A DNA stretch of 64,000 nucleotides from Rhabdaerophilum calidifontis (GCF_008641065.1 NZ_VTRS01000003.1:310001-374000); one strand, 5' to 3'; counted from the first letter of the stretch, positions 8,112-18,157 are shown. Translations and numbers: made by a program. Notes: generated from the sequence alone by a model not told the origin.

Positions 8112-9959
8112 ATGATGACAACACGAATCATCGCTCCCTGCAGGAGCGCGGTCCGTCGCGCCGGTATCTGGCTGGCCGTTCTTGGTCTGGTGGCAAGCCT
8201 TGCCGCACCGGCGCAGGCGGTGGAGAGCGAGCCGCCGGCGCACCGCCATGCGCTCGCCATGCATGGCGAGCCGGCGCTGCCGGCCGATTTCGCGCATCTC
8301 CCCTATGTCAACCCGGATGCCCCGAAAGGCGGCGCGCTGCGCTACGGAATCGCCGGCTCGTTCGACAGCCTCAACACCATGATCTATCGCGGCAATTCGC
8401 CGCCGGCCATGGTTCCCTACATCGTCCAGCCGCTGATGATGCGCTCGATGGACGAGCCGTTCACGCTCTATGGCCTCGTCGCGGAAACGATCGCCGTGCC
8501 CGAGGACCGGAGCTTCGTCGAGTTCCGCATCGATCCCCGCGCCCGCTTCTCGGACGGCGTCGCGGTGACGGCGCGCGACGTGCTGTTCTCCTGGACCCTG
8601 TTCTCGACCAAAGGCCGGCATATCGAAACCGCACGCAAGATCGAGCGTGTGGAATTGCGCGACGCCATGACGATCCGCTTCACCTTCAAATCCGCCGGCG
8701 ACCGCGAATTGCCGCTGATCCTGGGGCTTCTGCCGGTGCTGGCGGCGCATGCAACCGATCCCGAGACCTTCGCCAATCCCGGCTTCACCGCCTTCACCGG
8801 CTCCGGCCCCTATCTGCTCGAGGAGCTGGTGCCGGGGACGCGGGTGGTTTTGCGGCGCCGGGCGGATTACTGGGCGAAGGACAAGCCCATCCATCGCGGG
8901 CTTTATAATTTCGACACGATCGCCCTCGAATTCTTCCGCGATTCCAATGCTATGTTCGAGGCGCTGAAAACGGGCCTGCTCGATTACCGCGTCGAGATCG
9001 ACCCGACGAAATGGCGCGAGGGCTATGATGTTCCCGCCGTGCGCGACGGCCGGATCATCCGCGACACGATCCCGATCGGGGCGCCGAAAGGCATGTCGGG
9101 CTTCATCTTCAACACGCGCCGCACGGTCTTCGCCGATCCGCGCCTGCGCGAGGCGCTGCTGCACCTGTTCGATTTCGAATGGCTGAACCGCAGCCTGTTC
9201 GACGGCATCTACCGCCGCACCGGCTCCTTCTTCGATGAGAGCGAATTGTCGTTCCGCGGCCATCCGGTCGATGCCCGCGAGGCGGCGATCCTGGGCGAGG
9301 CGCTGGAAGGGCTGCCCGAAACGGTGCGCAACGGGCAATGGCGCCCGCCCGTCACCGACGGCTCGGGCCGCGACCGGGCGGTGATGCGCCGCGCGATCGC
9401 GCTGCTCGACGCCGCCGGCTACGCGATCCGCGACGGGCGCATGGTCCGGCGCGACACCGGCGCACCGCTCGCCTTCGAGATCATGGTCACGAACCGGGAG
9501 AAGGAGCGCATCGCCCTCGCCTTCGCCGATGTGCTGAAGCAGGTCGGGATCTTCCCGGCGATCCGCTTCGTCGATTCCAGCCAGTATTGGGCGCGACTCC
9601 GGCAGTTCGAGTTCGACATGATCATCGAGGGCTATGTCGTCGGCCCCTCGCCCGGCCAGGAGCAGGCGAACCGCTGGTCGAGCCGCGCCGCCGAGCGGCC
9701 GGGCTCGCTCAACTGGGCCGGGGTGCGCTCGGCCGCGGTCGATCGCGCCATCGCCGCCCTGCTCGCCGCGACGGACAAGCCGGAGTATCTCGCTGCCGTC
9801 CGCGCGCTCGATCGGCTGCTGATCGCCGGGCATTACGTGCTGCCGCTCTATCATCTGCCCGAGCGCTGGGTTGCGCGCTGGCGGCATATCGCGCGGCCGG
9901 ATCGGCTTGCACGTTACGATATCCCCATCGACAGTTTCTGGTTCGCGCCGAATCGGTGA
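8112..9959 (+). CDS. Extracellular solute-binding protein family 5, YejA-like
   Basis: 615 aa. A Sec signal peptide (GIWLAVLGLVASLAAPAQA) precedes a periplasmic family-5 binding protein. The start of the mature part (LPADFAHLPYVNPDAPKGGALRYG) is diagnostic for the YejA branch, which in enterobacteria feeds peptides and microcin C to the YejBEF ABC importer. Other matches are ARFSDGVAVTARDVLFSWTL, YTGSGPY-like FTGSGPYLLEELVPGTRVVLRR, and a C-terminal YVLPLYHLPERWVARW. No permease or ATPase gene follows, so the partner transporter must be elsewhere. The start is ATG 8112 or 8115; the second is better spaced from GGAG at 8105-8108. Confidence 0.88.
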   Translation: MMTTRIIAPCRSAVRRAGIWLAVLGLVASLAAPAQAVESEPPAHRHALAMHGEPALPADFAHLPYVNPDAPKGGALRYGIAGSFDSLNTMIYRGNSPPAMVPYIVQPLMMRSMDEPFTLYGLVAETIAVPEDRSFVEFRIDPRARFSDGVAVTARDVLFSWTLFSTKGRHIETARKIERVELRDAMTIRFTFKSAGDRELPLILGLLPVLAAHATDPETFANPGFTAFTGSGPYLLEELVPGTRVVLRRRADYWAKDKPIHRGLYNFDTIALEFFRDSNAMFEALKTGLLDYRVEIDPTKWREGYDVPAVRDGRIIRDTIPIGAPKGMSGFIFNTRRTVFADPRLREALLHLFDFEWLNRSLFDGIYRRTGSFFDESELSFRGHPVDAREAAILGEALEGLPETVRNGQWRPPVTDGSGRDRAVMRRAIALLDAAGYAIRDGRMVRRDTGAPLAFEIMVTNREKERIALAFADVLKQVGIFPAIRFVDSSQYWARLRQFEFDMIIEGYVVGPSPGQEQANRWSSRAAERPGSLNWAGVRSAAVDRAIAALLAATDKPEYLAAVRALDRLLIAGHYVLPLYHLPERWVARWRHIARPDRLARYDIPIDSFWFAPNR

Positions 9960-10026
9960 CAATGGGGCGCGGTGGGCCTGAGCCGGCGCGAGGCGCGCGC
10001 GGTCGGCCCTTGGGGAGTTGCGCAGG

Positions 10027-11232
10027 ATGAGCAGGCCGAACGGGCCGGAACTGCCCGAGCCTTGGACGAGCCTGACCATGCAGGCGCTGGCGATCAAGGC
10101 CGCGATGGAACGGCCGGCAGGCATCCTGATCCGTGATTGTCCCTGGCGCGAGGCGTGGAACGGCGTCGAACCGCGGGCGCTGACCTGCGACGAATTTCTC
10201 CGCCGCGCCCGTTTCCTCGCCGCCCAGTTCGTGACGCTCGGCATACGCCCCGGCGAGGCCGTGCTGATCATCCTCCCCAATGTCGTCGAAGTCGGCCTGT
10301 CGATCCTCGCCTGCCAGCTCGCCGGCGCCGTTCCCGCGCTTGCGCCCGCCGACGACACTATCGACCGGCTGCGCAATGCCGCCGAGCGCTGCGGCGCGGT
10401 GATGGTGCTGTCCATGGCACGGGTCGGCGAGATCGCGCTCGGCGAAAAGGCGCGGCAGGTCGCGGCCAAGGTGATGTCGGTCCGGGTGGCGGCCGGGTTC
10501 GGCTTCGATCTGCCGGATGGACTCGTCTCACTCGAAGGCTGGGCGGAAGACGATGTGATGCCCTTCACCGAGGCCGCGCGCCGGCAGGCGGATGCTGGCC
10601 TCATCACCTTCACCCGCGCCGGGGGAACGCTCGCCGCCGCGCTGCGCAGCGAGGGGCAGATGATCGCCGAGGCGCTGGCAATCTCCTCGGTGCTGCGGCT
10701 CGATGGCCGACGCGGCCTCGTCTCGCTCATGCATCCCGGCGCGGCGGCAAGCGTCGCAGGGGCGCTGATCCTGCCGCTCTTCGCCGGCGCCGAGATCCGC
10801 CTCGCCGGCCCCTATGATTCCGCCCTGCTTGCCGTCATCCTCGACGAGGCGCCGACCGCGCATCTCTATTGCCCTGATCATTTCGCCGCCTGGCTGCGCC
10901 CCGAGGCGCTCGGCGCGCAGCGCCTCGGCAATCTTGCCGGCATCGCCGCCCTGGCGCGGGCGGAGGGACGCGAGGCCGCGATCCTGACGCCGGGGCCGCT
11001 CGATTGCGCGCTGATCGTCGATTTCGACGAGCGCGGCCTCGCGCCGCTGCGGCGCTGGCCTGTTGACGGCCGGCTCGCGCTGCCGGCCGCACTGCCGCAT
11101 CCGATGGAAACGATCCTGCCGGAGGATCAGCCGTTCCTGACGATCCCCGCCGCGCCGGGCGAGGATTTCGGCGGGTTCGCCGCCGCCCGGCTGCTGAACC
11201 GTACGGAAAACCCGGCCGGCAAGGCCGCCTGA
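10027..11232 (+). CDS. Truncated, degenerate acyl-CoA/AMP-ligase-like protein
   Basis: 401 aa. The N-terminal half follows the adenylate-forming (ANL) ligase fold: LTCDEFLRRARFLAAQFVTLGIRPGEAVLIILPN, then ILACQLAGAVPALAPADD. Where active ligases have the phosphate-binding loop (SGTTG...K), this protein has TFTRAGGTLAAALRS, without the lysine. The C-terminal swivelling domain of about 110 residues, with its catalytic lysine, is absent, because family members are usually 500 aa or longer. I therefore doubt ligase activity; it may bind a substrate or partner, or be decaying. It is intact as an open frame, with GGGGAG 9 nt before the ATG. Nothing in the neighbourhood reveals its pathway. Confidence 0.7.
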   Translation: MSRPNGPELPEPWTSLTMQALAIKAAMERPAGILIRDCPWREAWNGVEPRALTCDEFLRRARFLAAQFVTLGIRPGEAVLIILPNVVEVGLSILACQLAGAVPALAPADDTIDRLRNAAERCGAVMVLSMARVGEIALGEKARQVAAKVMSVRVAAGFGFDLPDGLVSLEGWAEDDVMPFTEAARRQADAGLITFTRAGGTLAAALRSEGQMIAEALAISSVLRLDGRRGLVSLMHPGAAASVAGALILPLFAGAEIRLAGPYDSALLAVILDEAPTAHLYCPDHFAAWLRPEALGAQRLGNLAGIAALARAEGREAAILTPGPLDCALIVDFDERGLAPLRRWPVDGRLALPAALPHPMETILPEDQPFLTIPAAPGEDFGGFAAARLLNRTENPAGKAA

Positions 11233-11266
11233 CCGCGCGCCCTCCTCGTTCAGCCGCGCGTCCTGT

Positions 11267-14200
11267 TCAACCGCGCTTGGCGGCGATCCGGGCGATCTCG
11301 GCCATCAGCTTGCGCGTGGCGTTGAGCCGCAGCGCGGGATCGGCGAAATCTCCGGCGAACACCACCCGCATATCGGGCCGGACCTTGGCGGTGCTGCCCT
11401 TCTCGCTGACGAATTTCACAAGCCCGTTCGGATTGGCGAAGGCATTGTTGCGGAAGCCGATGATGATGCCCTTCGGTCCGGCATCGACCTTGTCGACATT
11501 GGCGCGCCGGCACAGCAGCTTGATCCCGACGACATTCATCAGCTGGTCGATCTCGGGCGGCAACGGCCCGAAACGGTCGATCATCTCGGCCGCGAACGCC
11601 TCGATCTCGGCCTCGCTTTCCACCTGCGCCAGACGGCGATAAAGCCCCATCCGAATGTCGAGATCGGCGATATAGCTCTCGGGGATCAGGACCGGCGTGC
11701 CGAGCGCGATGTTTGGCGACCAGGTCTCTTCATCCGGCAGTTCGATCCCGGCCTTGAGCGCCGCGACCGCTTCCTGGAGCATCTGCTGGTAGAGTTCGTA
11801 ACCGACCTCCCGGATATGGCCGGATTGCTCGTCGCCGAGCAGGTTTCCGGCGCCGCGGATGTCGAGATCATGGCTCGCGAGCTGAAAACCGGCGCCCAGG
11901 CTGTCGAGCGATTGCAGCACCTTGAGCCGCCGCTCGGCGGTGGCGGTGAGCGTGCGGTTGAGCGGCAGGGTGAACAGCGCATAGGCCCGCGTCTTCGAGC
12001 GGCCGACACGGCCGCGCAGCTGGTAGAGCTGGGCGAGGCCGAACATGTCGGCGCGGTGGACGATCAGCGTATTGGCGGTCGGGATATCGAGCCCGCTCTC
12101 GACGATCGTGGTCGAGAGCAGCACATCGAACTTACCGTCGTAGAAATCGCCCATCACCTGTTCGAGATCGGCGGCCGCCATCTGGCCATGACCGATCCCG
12201 ACCCGCACCTCCGGCACATTCTTTTCGAGGAAGGCCCGGACCTCGCCGAGCTGGTCGATGCGCGGCACGACATAGAAGCTCTGCCCGCCGCGATAGCGTT
12301 CGCGCAGCAGCGCCTCGCGCACGACGAGCGGGTCGAACGGCGCCACGAAGGAGCGCACCGCCAGCCGGTCCACCGGCGGGGTGGCGATGATCGAGAGTTC
12401 GCGCACCCCGGTCATCGCCAGTTGCAGCGTGCGCGGGATCGGCGTCGCGGAAAGCGTCAGCACATGCACTTCCGCACGGAGTTCCTTGAGCCGCTCCTTG
12501 TGCGCGACGCCGAAATGCTGCTCCTCGTCGATGATCAGCAGGCCGAGATCCTTGAAGCGAACGCCCTTGGCGAGCAGGGCATGCGTGCCGACGACGATAT
12601 CGACCCGCCCCTCCGCCATTTCCTCGCGCGTCCGCTTCAGATCGGCGGCGGAGACGAGCCGGGAGGCCTGCGCAACCCGCAGGGGAAGCCCGGAGAACCG
12701 GTTCTGGATGGTGCGGAAATGCTGGCGCGCCAGCAGGGTCGTGGGCACGACCACCGCCACCTGCCTGCCCGCCATGGCCGCGACGAAAGCCGCGCGCAGC
12801 GCCACCTCGGTCTTGCCGAAGCCGACATCGCCGCAGACGAGCCGGTCCATCGGCCGGCCGGAGGCGAGATCGTCGAGAACCGCGTCGATCGCGCTCTGCT
12901 GGTCCTCGGTCTCGTCGAAGGGGAAGCGCGCGACGAATTCCTCATAGGCGCCTTCGGGCGGCACGAGCCGGGGTGCTTCGCGCGTCATGCGCTGCGCCGC
13001 GACCTTGATCAGCGCCCGTGCCATGTCGCGGATCTTGGCCTTGAGCCTGGCCTTGCGCGCCTGCCAGGCGCCGCCGCCGAGCCTGTCGAGCGTCGCCTCG
13101 GTCTCCTCGGAGCCGTAGCGCGTCAGGAGTTCGATATTCTCGACCGGCAGGAACAGCTTGTCGCCGCCGGCGTAATGGATCTCCAGGCAATCATGCGGCG
13201 CGCCAGTCACGGTCACGGCCGTGAGCGCCACGAAGCGGCCGATGCCGTGATCCATATGCACGACGAGATCGCCGGCCTTGAGGCTCGTAAGCTCGGTGAT
13301 GAAATCCTTGGCGCGCTTCGCCGCGCGCCGCGGCCGGCCGAGCCTTTCGCCGAGCAGGTCCTGCTCGGAAAGCACGGCGAGGTCGGCGGCCTCGAAGCCT
13401 TCCGAGAGCTGTACGCGCATCAGCCCGATCTCGCCGGCGGCGAGCGTCGCCGCCTCCGCAAGCCCGCGCAGCACGCGCTGCCCGGCGAGGCCGTGATCGG
13501 CGAGCACACCGGCGAGGCGGTCGCACGCGCCCTCGCTTGCGGCGGTGAAGATGACCGCCTTGCCTTCCTGGCCAAGCGCGCGGGCATGTGCCGCCGCCGC
13601 CTCGAAGACATTGGCGTTCGGATCGTTGCGCTCCGGCGCGAAATCGCGCCCGCGCCGGGTGCCGAAGGACAGGACGGGCCCCGCCCCGCCCGGTGCCAGC
13701 GTGAACGGTGAAAGCGCGACCGACCCCACCTTCCGCCAGCCCTCCCAGGCGGCGCGGCCGAGATAGAGCGTGTCCGGCGGCAGCGGCCGGTAGGGCACGC
13801 CGGCGCCCCCCTCCTCCGCCGCGCCGCGACGGGCCTCGAAATAATCGGCGATCTGCGCGAGCCGCTCCTCGGCGGCGGCATCGGCCTGATGGTCGAAGAC
13901 GAAGCTTGCCTGCGGAACATAGGCGTCGAGCGGGTCGAGACCGGCATGGAAGAGCGGCAGCCAATGCTCCATGCCGACATGGCGCCGGCCCTCGCTCACA
14001 TGCTCGTAGAGCGTGTCGCCGCGCAGATTGCCGCCGAAGGCCGCAAGATATCCCTGCCGGAAGCGCGCGATCGCGGCGCTGGTGAGCTGGAACTCGCTCA
14101 TCGGCACGAGGTCGAGCGCCCTGAGCTGCGCCGCCGAACGCTGGGTCTCGGGGTCGAAGGACCGGATCGATTCGAGCGTATCGCCGAAGAAATCGAGCCG

Positions 14201-14797
14201 GACCGGATCGGCGAAGCCCGGCGGGAAGAGATCGACGATCCCGCCGCGAACGGCGTATTCGCCGACATCGCGCACGGTCGAGACGCGGGTATAGCCATTG
14301 GCATCGAGCCAGGCGGCGACCTCGCCGAGATTGAGCGCATTGCCCGGCGCGGCGGAGAAGCTCTGCCGCGCGACGAAGTCGCGCGGCGGCAGCTTCTGCA
14401 GCACGGCGTTGACGCTGGTGACCAGCACGCGCGGCCGCTCCCCGCCCCGCGAACGCACGAGCCGCGCGAGGCATTCCATGCGCCGTGCCAGGATGGCCGG
14501 GTTCGGCGAGGCGCGGTCATAGGGCAGGCAATCCCAGGCCGGCAGCGACAAGACCTCCACCGCCGGATGGAAGGCGGCGAGCGCGCCCTGCACCTCGGCC
14601 TGCCGCAGCCCGTCGCGCGCCACGAACACCGCGAGCGCCGGCAGGTCCGCGCCGGCCGCGAAGCGAAGCGCCGCGATCTCGGCCAGGGCGAGCGCGATGG
14701 CGCCGTCCGCGACATCACCGAGCAGCACCGGCGCGCGCGCCTCGAGCGCTTCGCCGAGCGCACGGGCCGCGAGGCCCTTCAGCAGCGTCCCCGTCAT
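11267..14797 (-). CDS. mfd: Transcription-repair coupling factor Mfd
   Basis: 1176 aa. Mfd releases RNA polymerase stalled at DNA lesions and recruits UvrA. The layout is standard. An N-terminal UvrB-like region comes first. The RNA polymerase interaction domain near residues 507-525 has GDLVVHMDHGIGRFVAL. The RecG-like translocase module has Walker A GDVGFGKT (about 654-661) and Walker B/DEEQ IIDEEQHFG (about 755), then LSATPIPRTLQLAMTGVRELS and QLRGRVGRSKTRAYAL. The C-terminal TRCF domain closes the protein. ATG 14797 is preceded by GAAGG; a GTG at 14800 is the alternative. It lies 9 bp behind sdhE in the same direction, an arrangement usual in alphaproteobacteria. Confidence 0.97.
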   Translation of the reverse strand: MTGTLLKGLAARALGEALEARAPVLLGDVADGAIALALAEIAALRFAAGADLPALAVFVARDGLRQAEVQGALAAFHPAVEVLSLPAWDCLPYDRASPNPAILARRMECLARLVRSRGGERPRVLVTSVNAVLQKLPPRDFVARQSFSAAPGNALNLGEVAAWLDANGYTRVSTVRDVGEYAVRGGIVDLFPPGFADPVRLDFFGDTLESIRSFDPETQRSAAQLRALDLVPMSEFQLTSAAIARFRQGYLAAFGGNLRGDTLYEHVSEGRRHVGMEHWLPLFHAGLDPLDAYVPQASFVFDHQADAAAEERLAQIADYFEARRGAAEEGGAGVPYRPLPPDTLYLGRAAWEGWRKVGSVALSPFTLAPGGAGPVLSFGTRRGRDFAPERNDPNANVFEAAAAHARALGQEGKAVIFTAASEGACDRLAGVLADHGLAGQRVLRGLAEAATLAAGEIGLMRVQLSEGFEAADLAVLSEQDLLGERLGRPRRAAKRAKDFITELTSLKAGDLVVHMDHGIGRFVALTAVTVTGAPHDCLEIHYAGGDKLFLPVENIELLTRYGSEETEATLDRLGGGAWQARKARLKAKIRDMARALIKVAAQRMTREAPRLVPPEGAYEEFVARFPFDETEDQQSAIDAVLDDLASGRPMDRLVCGDVGFGKTEVALRAAFVAAMAGRQVAVVVPTTLLARQHFRTIQNRFSGLPLRVAQASRLVSAADLKRTREEMAEGRVDIVVGTHALLAKGVRFKDLGLLIIDEEQHFGVAHKERLKELRAEVHVLTLSATPIPRTLQLAMTGVRELSIIATPPVDRLAVRSFVAPFDPLVVREALLRERYRGGQSFYVVPRIDQLGEVRAFLEKNVPEVRVGIGHGQMAAADLEQVMGDFYDGKFDVLLSTTIVESGLDIPTANTLIVHRADMFGLAQLYQLRGRVGRSKTRAYALFTLPLNRTLTATAERRLKVLQSLDSLGAGFQLASHDLDIRGAGNLLGDEQSGHIREVGYELYQQMLQEAVAALKAGIELPDEETWSPNIALGTPVLIPESYIADLDIRMGLYRRLAQVESEAEIEAFAAEMIDRFGPLPPEIDQLMNVVGIKLLCRRANVDKVDAGPKGIIIGFRNNAFANPNGLVKFVSEKGSTAKVRPDMRVVFAGDFADPALRLNATRKLMAEIARIAAKRG

Positions 14798-14806
14798 CAC
14801 TGGCCT

Positions 14807-15103
14807 TCAGAGATCGAGCGGCGCATCATGGCTGTGGAACGCCTTCAGCGCCCGGAACACCGCGCTGTCGTAATTCTCCGGCACCGGCTCGGCACCGGTC
14901 AGCCAGGCGAAGAGGTCGCGGTCTGGCACTTCGATCAGCGCTTCGAGAATCGCAAGCTCCGGCTCCGCCAGCGCGGCGACGGCGCTCTCGACATAGCGGC
15001 CCATGAGCAGGTCCATCTCGCGCGTGCCGCGATGCCAGGCACGGAACAGGATGCGCTTGCGACGCGGATCGAGATCCGCACTCGTGCGGGAAAGGCCGGT
15101 CAT
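14807..15103 (-). CDS. sdhE: FAD assembly factor SdhE (succinate dehydrogenase flavinylation)
   Basis: 98 aa. Small helical protein that helps attach FAD covalently to succinate dehydrogenase SdhA in the cytoplasm. The defining RGxxE motif is present as RGTREMD (residues 25-31), with the conserved downstream YDS..F block (ENYDSAVFRALKAFH). Length fits the YgfY/SDH5 family. First gene of an sdhE-mfd pair. Divergent from recG with a 149-bp spacer that must hold promoters for both. Confidence 0.93.
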   Translation of the reverse strand: MTGLSRTSADLDPRRKRILFRAWHRGTREMDLLMGRYVESAVAALAEPELAILEALIEVPDRDLFAWLTGAEPVPENYDSAVFRALKAFHSHDAPLDL

Positions 15104-15252
15104 GAGAGGCTCCGGAAGGGCGGCTCGGCCGCGTATCCGGGCTTAGAAGGCACTGGCGCGCGCGAAGTCAAGCGCCGGCCCGCATGCCGGGCCTGCGAGC
15201 CCGGCAGGATTGGCGCTTCGCGTTCGGCCGCGCGCTTGCTATCGCTGGGAGC

Positions 15253-17367
15253 ATGTCGCTCCGGCCCTCCGATCTCGATCCCTGGTTCGCGCCGGTGGCG
15301 CGGCTGCCGGGCATCGGGCCCAAGCTCGCGCCGCTCTTCGATCACCTTGCCGGCCGCGGCGGCCCGGCGCGGATCCTCGATCTGCTGTTCCATCTCCCGC
15401 TCGCCGTCACCGATCGGTCGCTGCATGCCACGATCGCCGCCGCGCCAATGGAGGGGATCGCGACCGTGCGGGGCACCGTCGAGGCGCATCGCCCCGCCCC
15501 GCCCGGCCGCGCCAAGGCGCCCCATCGCGTCATCCTCGGCGACGAGACCGGCGACGTGACGCTGGTCTTCTTCCGCCTGCCGCAGGCGCAGATCGAGGCG
15601 ATGCTGCCGCTCGGCGCGACGCGCATCGTCTCGGGCCGGATGGAGCCTTTCGACGGCCTGCGGCAGATGGTGCATCCGGATCGCATCCTCCCGCCGGCGA
15701 AATACGATCCGGCGGAGGCATTCGAGCCGGCCTATCCGCTGACGGAAGGGCTCTCGCATCGCCGCGTCAATGCGGCGGCGCGCGCGGCGCTGGCGCGGCT
15801 GCGCCCCCTGCCCGAGTGGCAGGACGAAGCCCTTCTCGCCCGCGAGAACTGGCCGGATTTCACCGCGGCGCTTGCCGCGCTGCACCAGCCGCGCCAGGCC
15901 ATTCCGCCGGAGGAAACGTCGGCCTGGCGCCGCCTCGCCTATGACGAATTGCTCGCCGGGCAGGTGGCGTTGCGCCTGCTGCGCGCCCGCGAGCAGGGTG
16001 AGGCCGGCCGGGCGATTCATGGCGACGGGCGGCTGCGCCGGGCGATCCTCGCGCATCTCCCCTATGCCCTCACCGGCGCCCAAAGACGCGCGATCGCCGA
16101 GATCGAGGCCGATCTCGCGCGGCCGGAGCGCATGCTCCGCCTGCTCCAGGGCGATGTCGGCGCCGGCAAGACCATCGTCGCCGCGCTCGCCATGGCGATC
16201 GCGGTCGAGGGCGGGCATCAGGCGGCAATGATGGCGCCGACCGAGATCCTCGCGCGCCAGCATCACGAGCGCCTCGCCCCGCTCGCGGAGGCCGCCGGGA
16301 TCCGCCTCGGCCTCTTGACCGGCCGCGCCGCCGGCGGCGAGCGCAACGCGACGCTCGCCGCTCTGGCCGGGGGCGAACTCGACATCGTCGTCGGCACGCA
16401 TGCGCTCTTCCAGAACGATGTGGTCTTCCGCGATCTCGCGCTCGCGATCGTCGACGAGCAGCATCGTTTCGGGGTACATCAGCGGCTAGCGCTGGCGCAC
16501 AAGGGCGGCAGCGCCGGCCCGGCGGCGCATCTCCTGGTGATGACCGCGACGCCGATCCCCCGCACCCTGGTCCTCTCCTATTTCGGTGATCTCGACATCT
16601 CCGTGCTCGACGAGAAGCCTCCCGGCCGCGAGCCCGTCGACACCCGGCTCGTCAATCAGGAGCGGCTCGCCGAGATGATCGAAGGGCTCGGCCGCGCCAT
16701 CGCCGCCGGCTCGCGGATCTACTGGGTCTGCCCGCTCGTCGAGGAGAGCGAGAAGATCGACGCCGCCGCCGCCGAGGCGCGCCACGCCGATCTCGCCCGG
16801 CATTTTCCCGGCCGGGTCGGGCTCGTCCATGGCCGGATGGCGGCCGCCGAGAAGGATGAGGTGATTGCCCGTTTCGCAGCCGGTGATCTCGCCGTGCTCG
16901 TCGCGACGACGGTGATCGAGGTCGGCGTCGATATCCCGGCGGCCAATGTCATGGTGATCGAGGAGGCGCAGCGCTTCGGCCTCGCCCAGCTCCACCAGCT
17001 GCGCGGCCGGGTCGGGCGCGGCGGTGGGCAATCACGCGCCATCCTGCTCTATCGCGGCCCGCTTTCCGAGACGGCGCGCGCCCGGCTCGAGATCCTGCGC
17101 AGCACCGAGGACGGGTTCCGCATCGCCGAGGAGGATCTGCGCCTGCGCGGCGAGGGCGACGTGCTCGGCACCCGCCAATCCGGCATGCCCGGCTTCCGCA
17201 TCGCCCGGCTCGACCGGCACCAGGACCTGCTGCGCATCGCCCGCGACGACGCTACGCTGCTTGTCGCGCGCGATCCGCGGCTCGAGACGCCGCGCGGCGC
17301 GGCTATCCGCCGCCTGCTCTATCTCTTCGAGCGCGACGAGGCGATCCGCCTCATCGGCGCCGGGTGA
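15253..17367 (+). CDS. recG: ATP-dependent DNA helicase RecG
   Basis: 704 aa. RecG regresses stalled replication forks and branch-migrates Holliday junctions. An N-terminal wedge/OB region (GTVEAHRPAPPGRAKAPHRV...GDVTLVFF) leads into the helicase. Walker A is GDVGAGKT (about residues 299-306), motif II IVDEQHRFG (about 398), motif III TATPIPRTLVLSYFG, motif VI QLRGRVGRG, and the C-terminal arm has LRLRGEGDVLGTRQSG. ATG 15253 gives the family N-terminus MSLRPSDLDPWFAPV; a GGGAG sits very close to it. The gene ends 16 bp from the convergent DUF502 gene with no visible terminator. Confidence 0.97.
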   Translation: MSLRPSDLDPWFAPVARLPGIGPKLAPLFDHLAGRGGPARILDLLFHLPLAVTDRSLHATIAAAPMEGIATVRGTVEAHRPAPPGRAKAPHRVILGDETGDVTLVFFRLPQAQIEAMLPLGATRIVSGRMEPFDGLRQMVHPDRILPPAKYDPAEAFEPAYPLTEGLSHRRVNAAARAALARLRPLPEWQDEALLARENWPDFTAALAALHQPRQAIPPEETSAWRRLAYDELLAGQVALRLLRAREQGEAGRAIHGDGRLRRAILAHLPYALTGAQRRAIAEIEADLARPERMLRLLQGDVGAGKTIVAALAMAIAVEGGHQAAMMAPTEILARQHHERLAPLAEAAGIRLGLLTGRAAGGERNATLAALAGGELDIVVGTHALFQNDVVFRDLALAIVDEQHRFGVHQRLALAHKGGSAGPAAHLLVMTATPIPRTLVLSYFGDLDISVLDEKPPGREPVDTRLVNQERLAEMIEGLGRAIAAGSRIYWVCPLVEESEKIDAAAAEARHADLARHFPGRVGLVHGRMAAAEKDEVIARFAAGDLAVLVATTVIEVGVDIPAANVMVIEEAQRFGLAQLHQLRGRVGRGGGQSRAILLYRGPLSETARARLEILRSTEDGFRIAEEDLRLRGEGDVLGTRQSGMPGFRIARLDRHQDLLRIARDDATLLVARDPRLETPRGAAIRRLLYLFERDEAIRLIGAG

Positions 17368-17383
17368 CGTCAGGTCGGGCGGA

Positions 17384-18157
17384 TCAGGCGGAGGGCGGCG
17401 CGGCATCCGCCGCGGGCGACGGCTTGCCCTTCTTGCGGCCGTTGAGCAGGGCCACCGCCTCGAGCGCAGCCTTTCGCGGCTCCTCCTCGCCGGGGCGGAG
17501 CAGGCCGAGCGACATCACGACCTTCGCCGCGTCATCGACCGAGATCGGCACCTCGATCACCTTGTGGCGCGGCGCGTAGAAGAAGAACCCGGTGGTGGGG
17601 TTCGGCGCGCAGGGCAGGAAGACCGCGACGAAATCCTCGCTCCGCGGCAGGCCGGCGGCGATCTCGGCGCTCGGCGGCGCGGAGAGGAAGACGATCGACC
17701 AGCATCCCGGCGAGGGATATTCGACCAGTGCCACCGTGCGGAACGATGTGCCCGATTGCGAGAAGATCGTCTCGAAGATCTGCTTGACCGAGCGGTAGAG
17801 CCCGCGCACCACCGGCATCCGCGCAAGCAGGCTTTCGCCAAGCTCGATCAGCGTCCGCCCGACGAGATTGGCGGTCAGGAATCCGAGCATCGTCAGCCCG
17901 ACCACCAGCACCAGAATGCCGAAGCCGGGGATCGCGAACGGGAGATAGGTCTCGGGCAGATAGACCGAAGGAATGAGCGGCTTGACCCAGCCATCGACGA
18001 GATTGATGATCCACAGCGAGAGATAGACCGTGATCACCAGCGGCCCGCTGATGATCACGCCGGTCAGGAAGTAATTGCGCAGCCGCTGCCGGCCGCTCAG
18101 CCCGCGCGGAGGCGGGGCCGGCAGGGCGGGGTCGCTTTGGTGGACGGGCTCGCTCAT
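17384..18157 (-). CDS. DUF502 family integral membrane protein
   Basis: 257 aa. Two N-terminal membrane helices are seen (NYFLTGVIISGPLVITVYLS and AIPGFGILVLVVGLTMLGFL), followed by a conserved cytoplasmic region. That region carries the family signatures GRTLIELGESLLARMPVVRGLYRSVKQIFETI and VALVEYPSPGCWSIVFLS. Function is unknown. Relatives occur in many bacteria, and plant homologues (COV1/LCV) are membrane proteins. The start codon overlaps the lpxB stop (ATGA at 18154-18157), so it is probably translationally coupled to lpxB and the last gene of the lipid A unit. Confidence 0.9.
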   Translation of the reverse strand: MSEPVHQSDPALPAPPPRGLSGRQRLRNYFLTGVIISGPLVITVYLSLWIINLVDGWVKPLIPSVYLPETYLPFAIPGFGILVLVVGLTMLGFLTANLVGRTLIELGESLLARMPVVRGLYRSVKQIFETIFSQSGTSFRTVALVEYPSPGCWSIVFLSAPPSAEIAAGLPRSEDFVAVFLPCAPNPTTGFFFYAPRHKVIEVPISVDDAAKVVMSLGLLRPGEEEPRKAALEAVALLNGRKKGKPSPAADAAPPSA

